Shown here: in pieces, positions 1 to 12,475 of the stretch | Numbering within the stretch: the stretch's first letter is position 1 | Layout: each line of letters starts with the position of its first letter | Source: Orthonyx spaldingii | Taxonomy: Eukaryota; Chordata; Aves; Passeriformes; Orthonychidae | Direction: 5' to 3' | DNA length: 64,000 nt | NCBI GenBank assembly: GCA_013397795.1 | Contig: VZTJ01005975.1 | Location: 170,285-234,284, forward strand | Made by a program: the position numbers and the translations under genes | The notes under the pieces: model-generated | What the model was told of the DNA's origin: nothing | Database searches by the model: none | The model's input: the letters and a program-made list of their open reading frames with translations, nothing else

Positions 1-1760
1 GTCTTGAACACTATTAAGGAACCAGATTGATTTTTTTTTCCCCCACAGCCAAAATAGATCACTTATTTCAAAGACATGACAAGAAAGTCTAACTCCAGCC
101 CCACGCTCTTTTACATTTTTATCTCAGCCTGCAGTGCCACCAGCTTTGCAGTGAGCAAGTGCACGTGTGAAAAATCTCTGTAGTTTGAATAAAGCTGTTG
201 TTTTTATTTAAAAAATAATAATCTTTAACGAGAGGCTCTTAGCAGTAACTTCTTACAGTTTGCAGTGATTGGAAGAACATTCTGTCTTGCACTTAGTGTG
301 CACATTATGAAGCTCGGTGACTACAATTCCCATTACACATCAATTAAAAACTTTGTGCTGTTTCTTTCTTGCCTGTAAACTGTGTAGCCTAGAGCACTCA
401 TCATTAGTACCATTCTCAGGTAGAATTTACTGGTGACTCCAGAAGCAAAAGTGAGGTTATTAATGTTACTTAAGAGCTCAGTTGTTGCTCTTCTATTCTT
501 CTGCAAATAGCTACCACTGATAAGGAGCTAATTATAAACAGCATGGGTAGTTAATAACTTGGTAATATGTTTGTTTTCCTCTCATTAGGCTGTTCCCAGT
601 CAGAAAAAAAAAAATTCTTTAAATACACAGACTCAGCAGAATTATCAGGCTGTAATTATATTGTATGCACACAATTTCCCCTATTGACACATAACAATTC
701 TCTAAATTAAGGAATGGCCAAACCTGCATTCCACACATACCGTAAGACTTATTCTTCCTGTTTCTCACCAACTGGTTTTGCACACCCGCCAGCTCCTACC
801 TGTGCAGAGCTTCGGGTGGGGAGGCTGCAAGCTGCAAACCAATAGGAATTGCAGTGGAAGATTTTATGTCTGTTAAATGTGTTCCCCCTACACAGAGGAG
901 CCTGTTCTTGAATGCCTTAAGTCTTAATAGAATACAGATTTGGGGGGGGAAAAAAAAAAGTGAGTTGGCCCAGCCTTGGAAAAGTACTTAGAAGAGAAAT
1001 TCTCAGTAAGGTCCCCACGCAGTCTGTACAACTCATTAAGGAAAACAGAGCCAAGCTCGGTGTCTTTGGCTCTGGGATCCTCTCCCTGCAGAACTGCCGG
1101 AGCCAGTGGCCACCAGAGACCACTGAAAGGGCTCTTCTGTGTCCTGAGCCTCTGGTGAGGGAGGTGTGATCTATCACAGGGGGATTCTTTAATGCTGACA
1201 CTGGCCAGAGGTACCCATTGGGGGCTTTCTATGCTTGCTGGCACAGCTGCAGAGTCAAATGTTTGTTACTGTAGGATAATGTGAGCATTTGAACCAAGAA
1301 TGGATTCTTCCATCATTCACTTGCCTACGTTTCTTCTTATGGGACTGAGGTCTGAGTTAATTGAAAAGACTGAAAATAAAAGTTTGAACTGATAAACAAT
1401 TTGCTTTCAGAATTAGCCAGGAAAAAATCTGGCAGTGAAAATAAACCTCGTGTGTCATCACCGTATTTATTCAAACCGCAAGAATCACGCAACACAAATT
1501 AAATTCTTGCCTTTTTATTGACCTCTGTGTGCTTTGACAAATGTCCTACTTTTGGATCTGTAAAAGCCTAAACGTCAGGCTAACTTCTGGTCAAACTAGT
1601 CCATGTTTAGGTGTTTGGCCTGCAAATGGTTGTTTTATGTCTCACCAAAGCACCCTAAACCTGTTCTACCTTCCATAACCCAGTTAGTCTCAAACGTGTC
1701 CTGACAGCAGTGCCTTGGTTCCTTTTCCATGCCTTCACTATGTGTTTTTTGCACTCTCAG
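1..1760 (+). other. NFIA: NFIA intron, 3' part
   Basis: This is the end of the intron before the first exon in the window. It is AT-rich and closes with the acceptor tttttgcactctcag at 1746-1760, which has a good pyrimidine tract. I see no repeat of known family, no RNA gene and no open frame with coding character. The G-run followed by an A-run near 940-959 is simple sequence. Confidence 0.8.
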
Positions 1761-1888
1761 CTCCACAAAACGTCTCAAGTCTGTGGAGGATGAGATGGAC
1801 AGCCCCGGTGAGGAGCCGTTCTACACAAGCCAAGGGCGCTCTCCGGGCAGCGGCAGCCAGTCCAGCGGATGGCATGAAGTGGAGCCAG
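1761..1888 (+). CDS. NFIA: NFIA coding exon, 128 bp (start of the C-terminal transactivation region)
   Basis: The exon encodes STKRLKSVEDEMDSPGEEPF followed by YTSQGRSPGSGSQSSGWHEV and EP. The first base completes a serine codon begun upstream, and the last base opens the glycine codon completed by the next exon. The acceptor is a T-rich tract ending in ctcag; the donor is cag|gtaag, close to consensus. The peptide is acidic, then serine/glycine-rich, as in the CTF/NFI C-terminal domain, which serves transcriptional activation or repression rather than DNA binding. The SP-containing stretch offers possible proline-directed phosphorylation sites (inference). Upstream intron phase is 2 and downstream phase is 1, so skipping this exon alone would shift the frame. 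An upstream ATG at 1729 is intronic and not a start. Confidence 0.95.
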
Positions 1889-4800
1889 GTAAGCCCCGGC
1901 TCCCAGAGCCCCAGAACATCATCTCCACTTGCTCTGTTTCGTTATCAGAATTGCTGTGTTAGAGAGGTGACCAGTTCTAGACATCTCGTCACTTCCGAGA
2001 AATGGCCTAATGAAAATATGGTAGAGGTTTTATTGCTCCTGCAGCTGTGAATGTTTCTGTAGTGTGTCACTTCTGTGTTTTGGCCAAATATCTGAAGTAT
2101 TTAAATAATGCAGCAGAAGAGAGGCCGTCTTTTTCTCTCAAAATGTCCAGGTTGAGTTCTGGGATAGCTTTTTCTAGCGAAAAGCAGTACCTGTCTGAGC
2201 TGTGCTCCATCAGTTATGCTGCTTAAATAAATATCCCTAAACTTATGGAAGGTAGAAGGACTTTTCAAGCATTATACAACACTCGAGATCACTTAGTAAT
2301 GACTTTTAAGAGACTTACAGAAGGAGTTGTTTTATTAATCTGTAATGCTGTGAAGTGTGATTGGAGGCTTCATATCAAAATAGATATCACTGCGTGTTAC
2401 ACTTCAGAACGTTGAGGAAGCAGCTCTTTGGCCTCTTCTCAGTTAATTTTGTGTGTGATCTTTCCTGTTGATCATTTTTTTGGGTTATGTTATGTTACAC
2501 ACTTAACTGTCCATTGATCACTTATCCTGAGAGCATCTGGGTGCTTAATACTATTGGAAATATTTTTCTGGGTCAGTGCTACGTGCATAGGTGAAGTTAA
2601 TGCTTCAGTGTTGCTTACAGCTAAATAATCAAGTATTTATTGCCAATAAAAATAACAGAACTCTTATTTGTTAGAGGAAGGCAAGCAGTGCCGCCCAGGG
2701 TTTGAGAAGGTCTTCTAAAAGTGCAAAGGATCTTTTGCAATACGTATTTTTTTATCTTTCTTGTTTGTCTGGATTTAAAATTGTATGGCTTTGGTTTGTT
2801 TGGAAAAAACACATGCTTGTCCAGGGCACTGCATATAATGAACTATACAGCACAGAAAAGTAAATTCGACCTGAACAGCATTAAAATCAGTTCTGTGGGC
2901 ACTTGGCCAGCCACCTATATCCTTCATCATGTAGGAAACATACCCACAGCTTTCTCTGGAGACCCTGTCAAACAGCTGTCCTTTACAGCATGCCCAGAAA
3001 GTCACCAAATTTGGGCTATTCCAGACTGGGAGGAGACTGATTCCTGTGCCTGGGAGCCCTTGGAGGATCCCCTGCCAGCTGCCCTCTCTCCTCTAATGAG
3101 GAGGAGCCAGCTTGTGGGCCCTTATTGACTGCAGATGTGGCACTTTGGCAGGAGGAGAGGGTGGACCTGCAGGCAGACAAGTGCCAGGCTCCCCGTGACT
3201 GCCTTGCCACCGCCGTCCCCAGGGCTCTGGTGTTTGCACTGAGGTGTCCTGCTCTGTGGGCACCAGGGGCTGTTCCCTCCATCAGCTCCAGGCCCCAGAT
3301 GATGTAAGGCACAGCTTCACCTTGTACTAAACCTCTGCTCACGGAGCGGCAAAAACGCGGACAAAAGCTCGGCGCCCACTGAAAGGGAGGGATCACAACC
3401 TGCTCTGCAGACACAGATGGCTCAAAACTGACGGGGTCACTGCTTCTGCATCGCTGTCAGGCTGGGGGACAGCTCCCCCCAAAGTTTGGGGTGCTCGTTG
3501 TTAATGACAAATGTTCTCCATTTGTGCAGCCGCCAGAGGTTGGCTATTAATTCTGCTGTCACTTCTGGTGGTTTTCCCCACATGTGGTCATTACCTCTGG
3601 CTCATCCAAGTCCTGGCTTGATGGTGGCACTGAGCTGCTGGGCTGGGCAAGAGAAGTACCCAAAGCCTTACACCTCCAAAGCACCTCTGCTGCTCTTGGC
3701 AACACTGGGTGCCCATCATGAGGAAGCACAGCTGCCTATGTCAGACTTCCTGAGGTGCTCAGAAAAGGCAAGAACAAGTCAGACAAGAGAAGGTTCTTCT
3801 TACCTCATGACCTTCCTCACTTATTATAGAAAAATCCCAGATTCTGCTTAGTCTTGCCTGTAAAATGGCAGAAAATCACCTTGCGGCATCAGGGACTGTA
3901 GCCAGGTACCAACTAGATATAGCTCAGATTCACCAAGCCATCTATCACTGTCACAGCTGTGAAGAAAAAGAGCTTTATCCTGCCCACGTGGGATGCACTT
4001 CCAAACCATCCTTGTGCTATATCCACGCAGCCCCACCCCAGTGCTTCTGCCGTGGCTTTCCAGCAGCCTGTCCTCTGAATTCATTGCCTCAGCTTCTCCG
4101 TAAAGCAGGGTCACTGCAAGAGCACGGCTGACAGAGGGATTACCTGAAGAGCCACAGCTCGTCAGTGGTGAAGGACAAAACAGTGCTGAATGTCCTTCCC
4201 TGCCAGAGCAGCCGCGGTGTGTCCCTGGCACGAGGTGCTCCCCCGAGGGACACATCCTGCTGTGGTCTGGGCACAGAAATCACACCTGGCTCTGACACTA
4301 ACGTGTGGCCTTTTGTGTTTGACACGGGGGTTTCACCTCCAGAAGTGTAAAATGTTTTAGGAGTCTTTCGAGGGGCATCTGCCTAGAAAATAAGTTGGTC
4401 ACCTGAGAGCTGTACAAGTGATGTTAACATCCCATTTTACCCAAGGGCTTTCCACGGCATTCCTCTCTGAGAGGGAGCTTTGGAGCCTGGACCAGTTTCA
4501 GATCCATCCTTTCCGATGTCTTTATTTCCAGAGGAAGGCCTTGCCATTTCTTTAATCTACAATCAAAATGGTGGCACAGTTTTTAGCATACAATAACCTC
4601 TGAGCTTCAGTGTTTTGTTTTCTTCTTGGTGAAATTCGCAGTAGAAGTTTAAAGACTAAACCCATCTTTTTGTTTGACTTGGCACTTCTTCCCTGCAGCT
4701 CATTTTGTGCTGTGTGGGATAACACAGGTATCAGCAGTGCAGAATGATGCTGTTTCAGAAGACAGGCTGAAGTTTTATCCTGTGCTGGCAGAGTAGTGCA

Positions 4801-5845
4801 AGCCAGGTTTCCAAACTCCATAATTAAACCCTGTCCTTTGGGTTACTGGCCAAACAACGGGAGGAGGAAATCAGACCAAGGAAAGGAAGCTTAGACTTGT
4901 CTGTGGGATGGCTGCTCTGGCTGGGAAGGAAAGTTCAGAGAGGAGCCAGCAGCCAACCTCCCAGCCCAGTAGGATCCACACCAAAGATAATAATACATCT
5001 TTTGCCTTTATTGCCTTTGAGTAGATTGCTTCCTCACAGGAGATTTAGATTTATGCAGAGATAGCTTCTTGGCCTATGTGCCTTGACAGGTTTATGGGAG
5101 TGAGAGGATGAATATTCTGTCTCTGTGTGTTGCATCTGCTTAATTTTGAGGTGTGCACATGAGAAAGAGGGGAGACTCAAGCACTGGAGCAGGTGTGAAG
5201 CACACGTGTGCTCGTGGCACAGGCACTGGGAGAGGGTGGTGGTGAAAGGTGTGGCCTGGGACAGTGCAGGGAAATCAGGTCTGTGTGAGAGGGAGAGGGG
5301 AGAAATGCACTTCAAAGAGAGCAAAACGTGGAAGAGAAAGGGCAAATGAGAAGACAGCTTTAGACCGTACAGAAGGGAAAAAGAACAAATGCCAGGAAAA
5401 CAAAGATTTGACTTCCTAGAAAGGAAATATGAAATGGAATATGTGAACTCCTCTTAGAGAAAGAGAGCACTCCAGGCAGAGGGTTATTTACCGCCAGCCG
5501 TGACTAGTCGCTCTACATCTGTCTCCATTTTTTTCTCTTGAACAAATTCCCTTTTTGGATACTTTCTTCCTGCTTTGCTTCCCTGTGATTGCCCCTGTAA
5601 GTGGTCTTTGGAGGGCAGGCTGTATGCTCGGAACATATGTGCAAACTGGCAGGAGAACAGAAGAGGACAAAACCACTCTGTGTGCTATTTAGATTAGGCA
5701 GTGGATGCTTCCCCCGTGCCTACTCCTGGGGTCCCCGCTGCGTGCAGGATACAGGCTGCACCTATTGTCCATCCACAGCCCTTCCTCTGAGCTTGAACTC
5801 GCTCTGCTGAGGCACCCTGACGTCTGTCTCATGTGGAGACTTTGC

Positions 5846-5905
5846 TGGGTGCAGATCCTCCGTGCTTCACCCACCTGGGTGTGGATCCTCAGTGCTTCAC
5901 CACCA
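5846..5905. repeat. Degenerate 30-bp tandem duplication
   Basis: Two adjacent copies of about 30 bp, each beginning tgggtg and containing gatcctc and gtgcttcacc, differ at only a few positions (5846-5875 and 5876-5905). It is a local duplication in the intron with no apparent coding role. Confidence 0.75.
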
Positions 5906-6696
5906 GCAGCACGACCTTTCCAGTCACATTCCATTCATTGGTGATGAGCAAAGGGCTCAGCCTTGTGTTTTTCACACCCAGATCCTTCCTGCGACCAAGG
6001 GTGCAGCAGTCTCCTTGTACGTCAGACGTGACAGCCAAAGCAAACCCCAGCATTAATCCCATGTTCCCTGTGCTGTACTCCTTGAGTCTCACATCCATTT
6101 ACCTGCACTCGAAAGCTCCTGGGGAGCTCTCCAACCTAAAAAGGCTGGAGTCTGCCAGAAAAGATGAATTTCCTTTCACAACAGGAAGGCTTAGGAAGTA
6201 AAACAAAGCAGACATGTAGTAAATTACTTCTGCTTTTCAAATACCTTTTGCTGTATCCTCCTTACCATTACTTTATCTCAGCACTTTCAGTACATAACTC
6301 TTGTTAACTGAGAAGAAGGGCAAGAGAGGATAAAGATGATGTTAGTAAGAAAATAAGGCAACATCGCACTGGCTTTGAACTCCTGCACAAAGCTGGCCCC
6401 TGTTCAGCTCTGTGGCAGCTCTGCTTGTAATGGGGGTAAGCCATAATTACAGGTATACGTTTTTTAATTCCATAATAAGCAAAGATTGAGTTAATGTATA
6501 TCTGTATTCCACTTAGGCATTTTTTTAATGCGTTCTCTTGATCCAGTCCAGGAGTAATGTTCACATTGTGCTCCGTCAGTCATTTTGTGAAGCATGTGGA
6601 TGGAATTTGCCAAGTCTGCTTCCATTGTGTTGCTACAGCGTGGCACGGAAAGAAATGTTTAAGATGCAAATTCAGAGTATCCTATTGGTTTCTTTA

Positions 6697-6738
6697 CTTA
6701 GATCTTCTACTTGTATTCTTAGATCTTCTACTTGTATT
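6697..6738. repeat. Perfect 21-bp tandem duplication
   Basis: A 21-base unit beginning cttagatcttctacttgt occurs twice head to tail with no mismatch, at 6697-6717 and 6718-6738. The identity suggests a recent slippage or duplication event, and copy number may be polymorphic (inference). Confidence 0.9.
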
Positions 6739-8402
6739 TCCACAAGGTAGTTCAGTCCCTAGAGGACAATAATCCGAGAAAAGGTACTTGTTTGTACTCC
6801 TTGCACTTCTTCAGGCACCTGAAGGCACAAACAGCTCTGCGTTGGTTGTGGCCTTGACCAACGTGGTTTGAAAAATGGTTGGAGCTCTGTGATCCTTCTT
6901 CCACTGAAAGCCTGGCAGGGCTGCTCACGTCATGGTCATGCCCTCGCCCCAGCTCCACCCTGGATGTTCTGCTCCCGTCATGCTGTGCTGGGCCTCTGTG
7001 TGTCTTCACCTTGAAAACCCCAGGAACCAAACCAGACTTTCAGTGCAGAAACCTTAAGGAGTTAGTAATACCTCTTGCACTGCATGGCTCACAGACATAT
7101 CCACAGTTCCAGGGCTTACAAGGTTGGTATTTTTACATGAACCCTCAGAAAGCTCAAGAGCTCCCTGTTAGACTGCTGGACTCATCTCTGGTGGTAACGA
7201 TGCTGTTAAAGTTGGCCTCATGATTGCTCATTAAACCACCCAGGCTACTGCTGCTTGTTCCCATGCCACCATCTATGGGACTGACTGAAAACAGTTTCTG
7301 AGGAATTTCTATGGAACTGCGGAGCTGAGATCTTATTCTGGAGTATTTTCCTTGCAGTGGCAGTGACCCCTAACTTAATGGTGCTGTGCCTCTCCCCATG
7401 GCTGATTATGGAACAACCACATGCAGGCAGCCAGTCCAAACTCTTGTTTCAATAATGCTTTTCTTAAATCTGGCACGGGCTTTCTCCTCAGCATGCAAGA
7501 GGACTTCCCCATATTTACTGAGAAACTTTTATTTATGCCACATGCATCAGAAAAGCTCATTCAGGCATAGTTCAGATGACCACAAGAGTTTGTTTTCAAT
7601 GTCTGTTTGGAATTATATCTTGGAAATTCGAGAGAAAGTGGTATAAGGGAGATCCTAGATCGTTTTCTTTATGCCCTAAGCACAGTTGTTGCCTGGCACT
7701 GGCTGGAAGATAAAATATGTGTGGTGTGTCCCAGCATCAGCGATGCAGAGTGTGTCTGATCTGTCCTCAGGCAAAAGGTCTGTGGGCTCATCAAAGGCCT
7801 TGACACTGTGCACTAACTCAGAGCCCAGAGAAGTTTTCAGTGATTGTGCTATATTACTGACTGATTCAAGGGGCTGACTGCAGAAAATATAATGAAAAAC
7901 ATGAGAACCATGTATTATACAAAATAAGGAATAGAAAAATAATCCCTTTTCACTGGGAAAACATTCAACTTCAGACCTGGAGTATTCAATGTCAAATAAT
8001 TCTCTGGCACTACTTTGCAGTAACTTGCTGCAGTGGGCAGTGTTCACTGGAACATAACTAGACACAGGAATTTCATGATCTTTGTTAATTTCCTTGAGCT
8101 GAACTATTTGGATACTCGTAGGCCTATTGAAGGAAGACAAAGCCTAGGTAACATCACTTTTCCTTAGACCAGAGGAGGTCTACATCCAGGATCCCTGCCA
8201 ATTGTATTTGCTCAGTATTTCCCAGATGTGACATTGAATTGCCCTCCAGTTCTCAGTGTGTGAGGTCAGGCAGTCCCAGAGCTGTTCTGCCTGTACCTGC
8301 CTCGTGCAGCAGCTTCATTACACACCTCAGCACATCTCCCAGCAGGCACCGGTGCCATTTTTTCCTCCATTGAACTTAATATCTGAAGACAGTGGGAACA
8401 TT

Positions 8403-8608
8403 TCACACAGAATGGTTCAGGTTGGAAGGGACCACAGTGGGGTCATCTGGTCCCACCCCCCTGCTCAAGCAGGGTTATCCCAGAGCACAGGGCACAGCCT
8501 TGAATATCTCCAGAGAGGGAGACTCCACACTCTCTCTGGCCAACCTGTTCAGGAAAGAAGTTGTTCCTTGTGTTCAGGAGGAACTTTGTTCTTTAACATG
8601 GAATTAAA
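8403..8608 (-). mobile_element. CR1 LINE 3'-end fragment, antisense
   Basis: Read on the + strand it begins cacagaatggttcaggttgg and continues through gggacc, ggtcatctggtcccacc, ctgctcaagcaggg, tgaatatctccag and ggccaacctgttcagg. This is the reverse complement of a common avian CR1 3' end. It is 5'-truncated, as most CR1 copies are, and carries no intact ORF. It lies antisense to NFIA in the large intron. Exact ends would need alignment to a repeat library. Confidence 0.85.
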
Positions 8609-10210
8609 CAAGGCCCCACGTGCATGCAGCCACCAAGAAGGCTGACTCCAAGCAAACAAGTAGATGCCTGAAGTGAACTGTATGATGGGAACACTCTTCA
8701 AGGAACTCCAGCAGCTGTAGAACACAGAGCTTTCCTTAAATGTCTTTTTTTTTATAGAGTCCATGTGTTGCCATATCCCTGCTCTCTGCATTACAGTATC
8801 CCATCAAAACACAAGCTGCCCAGTGGTTTTCAAGAACATAAGATTTTTCTTTTCTTCTAGGAGCAATAACACTTATCAACTTCTACTGAAATACCATATC
8901 AGCTCCTTGTCACTGGCAGTCTACAGTTCCTGCCGCTAAAAGTTTAATGCATTTACAGGAGCACTTAGGCATCAAGACTTTGATATCACAATCTGTTAGT
9001 CACAGGTGCTACATGATAGGTTTGTGTTAGCACATTATAGATCTTTTATCAGATACTGCACAAAATGTGTGTGTTTCTCTGCCAGGCAATCAGAATCAGG
9101 CTGCTGCATAGCTGATGAGTTACTCACCAATATAAGTTGTTGTTTATTTTAAACAGAACTTTCCCAGAACTGCACCTTAATGGATAAGTTAAACTCTAAT
9201 TGGTCAAGGCCAGTGAAGACCAGGAACTTAGTGGAGCCAGGAAAAATGCAGCAGGTCCATGGTGGTGCTTTGAGCATTGTCAGTCTTCTGCAGTGGCATT
9301 CGTCAAGTGATTAACATTGCTCATTTGCCGTCACAGACAGAGTCATTTTGACAGCAAATTACCACTGGATCAATAGCTCAGCTTGTCTTTGGCAATCCAC
9401 GTAGTAGCATGAGACCTGTGACAACATGCCATGCTGCTGGCAGTGCTGCCTCAAAACCATGGAAGGAAGTTGGAGGTGGGGGAAGAACTGCTCACCGAAA
9501 AGTCAGTTCAGGTTGAAAAGTTCTAGATGTTTTCACATCCCTCCAAGGCGCCTTTTATTTTTTTTTCCAGACTCTGGACAACACAACAGACTTGGCCTTG
9601 GGATTCAGCCTGAACTGTACTTCCCATTTTTAATAAAATTAGTAATCCCATGCAAGTGTTGAAGCACATGCCTCAGCTTTGCTGTAATCCCCTGAGGAAA
9701 ACATCCCTTCAGCATGGTCCCGGAGAAGTCAGGCGGTCAGTCAGTGTTGTGGCTTTGCCTCTTGCATCTAGTTCCAGATGTCAGGAAATGCATCATGTAA
9801 AAATGGAGATGGAGCTGTAGGAGTCCTGAGCTGAAAATGCTGAAAGAATTTTCCTGTAGTTATCAAATTAAAGCCGTTTTCGACTGGCCTGGCGCTAACA
9901 TCACCCCTACGTGCTGCTTTCAGTGACCTCAGTGACCGAGAGAAAAGCAGATTTCTGTGCACTGTCACAACCTTAAGGTCACCTGAGATATTTCTGTCAC
10001 CACACACAGTCCACATCACCTGCATCATTTTTCAGGCATATAGGAAGGATTTAGTGCATGGAAAACTATTCCCTGGCAAAGGCTGGAATGATGCTTCCCG
10101 AAGAAGTAGGATTCCTGGGATGGCAGTGCTGTATTGGTCACCCATGGGCCTGACATTCCTCAGACGTTGTTGATGGCCAAGCAACATTTTGTTGCCACCC
10201 ATTGTTGATC

Positions 10211-10390
10211 AGAGAATCAAAGAATCACAGCATGGTTTGGCTTGGAAGGGATCCTAAAGCCCATCCAGTTCCACCTCCTGCCATGGGCAGGGGCACCTTC
10301 CACTATCCCAGGTTGCTCAGAGCCCCATTCAGCCTGGCCTTGGACACTTCCAGGAATGGGGAGTCCTCAGACTCTGTCCACAACAGCCCA
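10211..10390 (-). mobile_element. CR1 LINE 3'-end fragment, antisense
   Basis: It begins agagaatcaaagaatcacag, a remnant of the CR1 3' terminal short-repeat hairpin. It continues with atggtttggcttggaaggga, ctgccatgggcaggggcacc, ttccactatcccaggttgct and cagcctggccttggacactt. This is the reverse complement of the avian CR1 tail. It is strongly 5'-truncated and sits in an NFIA intron. Confidence 0.9.
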
Positions 10391-11713
10391 CAAAATGTAA
10401 CTTAAAGCAAAGACAGTGATGTGGCTTGGGCTTCACTTTTGACACCAAGTGAAAACTACGACCTTCCTTGGCACTGAGACAAAAGCAGACACTTTCCACA
10501 GGTGAACTCTGAAAGACAGAACCTCTTCTGGTTGACTATGGCTGTGCGTTTTTTCCTGATTTGGGGTCTGTCAAACCTGAATCTGTGTGAGCTCCAGACA
10601 GGTCTCCTCTGACCCAGAGATCCTTGAAGATCATCTGATAGTGCAGCATGGGGCTGTTTAGCTGCAAAATGGCATTAAACACGTTAAAAGTACTGTACCC
10701 GTCTTCCAAAAATTGAACTAGTCTTCTTGTTTGCTTCTGGGACCAATTCAGGATGTTGACTTGGATCTATAAACTCTCCTATAGATTAGATCTTGGTTGG
10801 GAAATGGACTACATTCCTTTCATGTGCTGTCTTAGCAGTTGAGATCAGCAGACTTGCTTTTTCTAATGCGTTTGGGAAGCAGGAGCAATATTTTATCTCC
10901 TGTGGTATGCTGCTGGTATAGAAATGTTCAGGCTTATTAATTCTTCAGGACACAGGAAAGTCTTCATCACCTGTGTAGGCAGTCATGGGAAAGGACCCAC
11001 TGCAAAGATTCCATTGAACTCTTTTTTTTTTTTTTTTCTTGGAGGCAGCTGGAAAATATTAGTAATCTTCAGAACCAATGTACAGTACATATTGAGAGCC
11101 AGTAAATGATGCATATTATTGCAAATTCCTGTGCACTTCTGCATTTTATAAAACAGATAACTAAAATACTCACCTAGCCAGATCGGTTCCCCCAGGGATG
11201 CACATTTCCAAGCAGAGGACAAACCAAAAACACAGAACAGAACACAAATTAGTCAAATAGAATGGCTAAGTGTTTGAAACAAATGGTTTTAAGATCCCTG
11301 AGTAAGGAGCGTGACCTCCTTTTGCATCAGTCAAGGCAACTGTGAAACTTTGTGAAAGAAGCTCACCACAAAACAGATGCTGGGCTATCTTAGGTAAATA
11401 AATTACCAAAAAATAATAATAAACCCCCCCTACACTTTTTACAAAGCACAGCTGTGTAAATATTGCATGAGACAGGGGAGAGGGGGAGAGATGTAACATA
11501 CACGCTTTTTTTATGCAGAAGTTCTGCTCTGGGCACTGTTTATTAACATTCCCAGTACAACCATCACTCCAGTGCCTAGCACACAGTGCAGCTACTGTGC
11601 TCCCTGCACATGTTTGATCTCGGCTTTAGAGGAGAAAACAGGCTTTATTTAAAAGGAAACATTTTCACCCAAAGATAAAAGGTGCAAGTAAAGGTGTTAG
11701 GAGACAGGGAGAA

Positions 11714-11858
11714 TTATAGAATCATGGAATGGTTTGGGTTGGAAGGGACCTTTAAGCTGCTCTTGTTCCACCCCCTGCCATGATGAGGGACATCTTCCAC
11801 TATCCCAGGTTGCTCCAAGCCCTGTCCAACCTGGCCTTGGACTCTTCCAGAAGATGGT
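11714..11858 (-). mobile_element. CR1 LINE 3'-end fragment, antisense
   Basis: The sequence runs tatagaatcatggaatggtt, gggttggaagggacc, ccccctgccatgatgaggga, cttccactatcccaggttgc and ccaacctggccttggactct. This is the CR1 tail in reverse complement. About 145 bp remain. It is more diverged in the middle than the copy at 10.2 kb. Confidence 0.9.
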
Positions 11859-12094
11859 ACAGGACCAGATACAGGAAGAAGACCATATCTCATCTCTTTT
11901 TTCCGTTCTCTTTCCCACACCTGCTGCCACATTGACTTTAAATGTGCCCCTGCTTCTGCACCAGGTGAGGAGCAATCCTCCTTAATTTCATTGTGCTGGA
12001 TGCCTGCTGCAATTTTCCTGCTTCTCAACTGCCAGGTACAGCACATTCCAGACTACATAAACTGGCATCTGCCCACAGAGAGTAACAAATGGCT

Positions 12095-12475
12095 CTTCTC
12101 AGCGAGACCAAAGGCTCACCTAATGCAGTTCACTGCCTCTGACAAGAGCCGGTGGTGGACACTTAAGGAAAGATAACAACAGCAGGAGAGGCATCCAGTG
12201 ATGCTCTTCAGAGTACAGCCTCATGGACTTTGGCAGCAAACAGCTTGGTTTCATGAGCCAGAGGTTCTGTTCACATCTTTGTGTCTGACTGCCCTCAGTG
12301 AACTTTCCTTTCAGAGATGTGCTTTTAACCCATTCTTTATTTTGGCCTCCACAACATCCCGTGGCAGAAAGGTCCAGTTTTACTCAGTGCTGCATAAGGA
12401 AGAACCACTTCTTTTGTCTGTTGCCTGATCATTTTGCTGGATGCTTCTTAGTGGTTTTCTTTTTCACTGCCAGAA
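12095..12475 (-). mobile_element. Probable ancient CR1-like LINE fragment, antisense
   Basis: Landmarks read on the + strand are gagaccaaaggctcacctaa, tgcctctgacaagagcc, agccagaggttctgttcaca, ttttggcctccacaacatcc, cgtggcagaaaggtccagtt and cacttcttttgtctgttgcc. Their order and spacing match the reverse complement of old CR1-type LINEs in turtles, crocodilians and birds, as I recall them. It is much more diverged than the other CR1 copies here, so it is probably an old insertion. Ends are approximate. A profile search with sauropsid CR1 consensus sequences would confirm or reject it. Confidence 0.6.

Noticed and set aside
1729..1962. Open frame starting at an ATG before the 128-bp exon and running past its donor
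   Set aside because: The ATG lies in the intron before the acceptor; the frame simply includes the real exon. No evidence of an alternative first exon.
7676..8140. 154-codon open frame on the minus strand
   Set aside because: No recognisable domain, no splice or promoter context, and no repeat homology that I can name. It is compatible with chance in 64 kb of intron.
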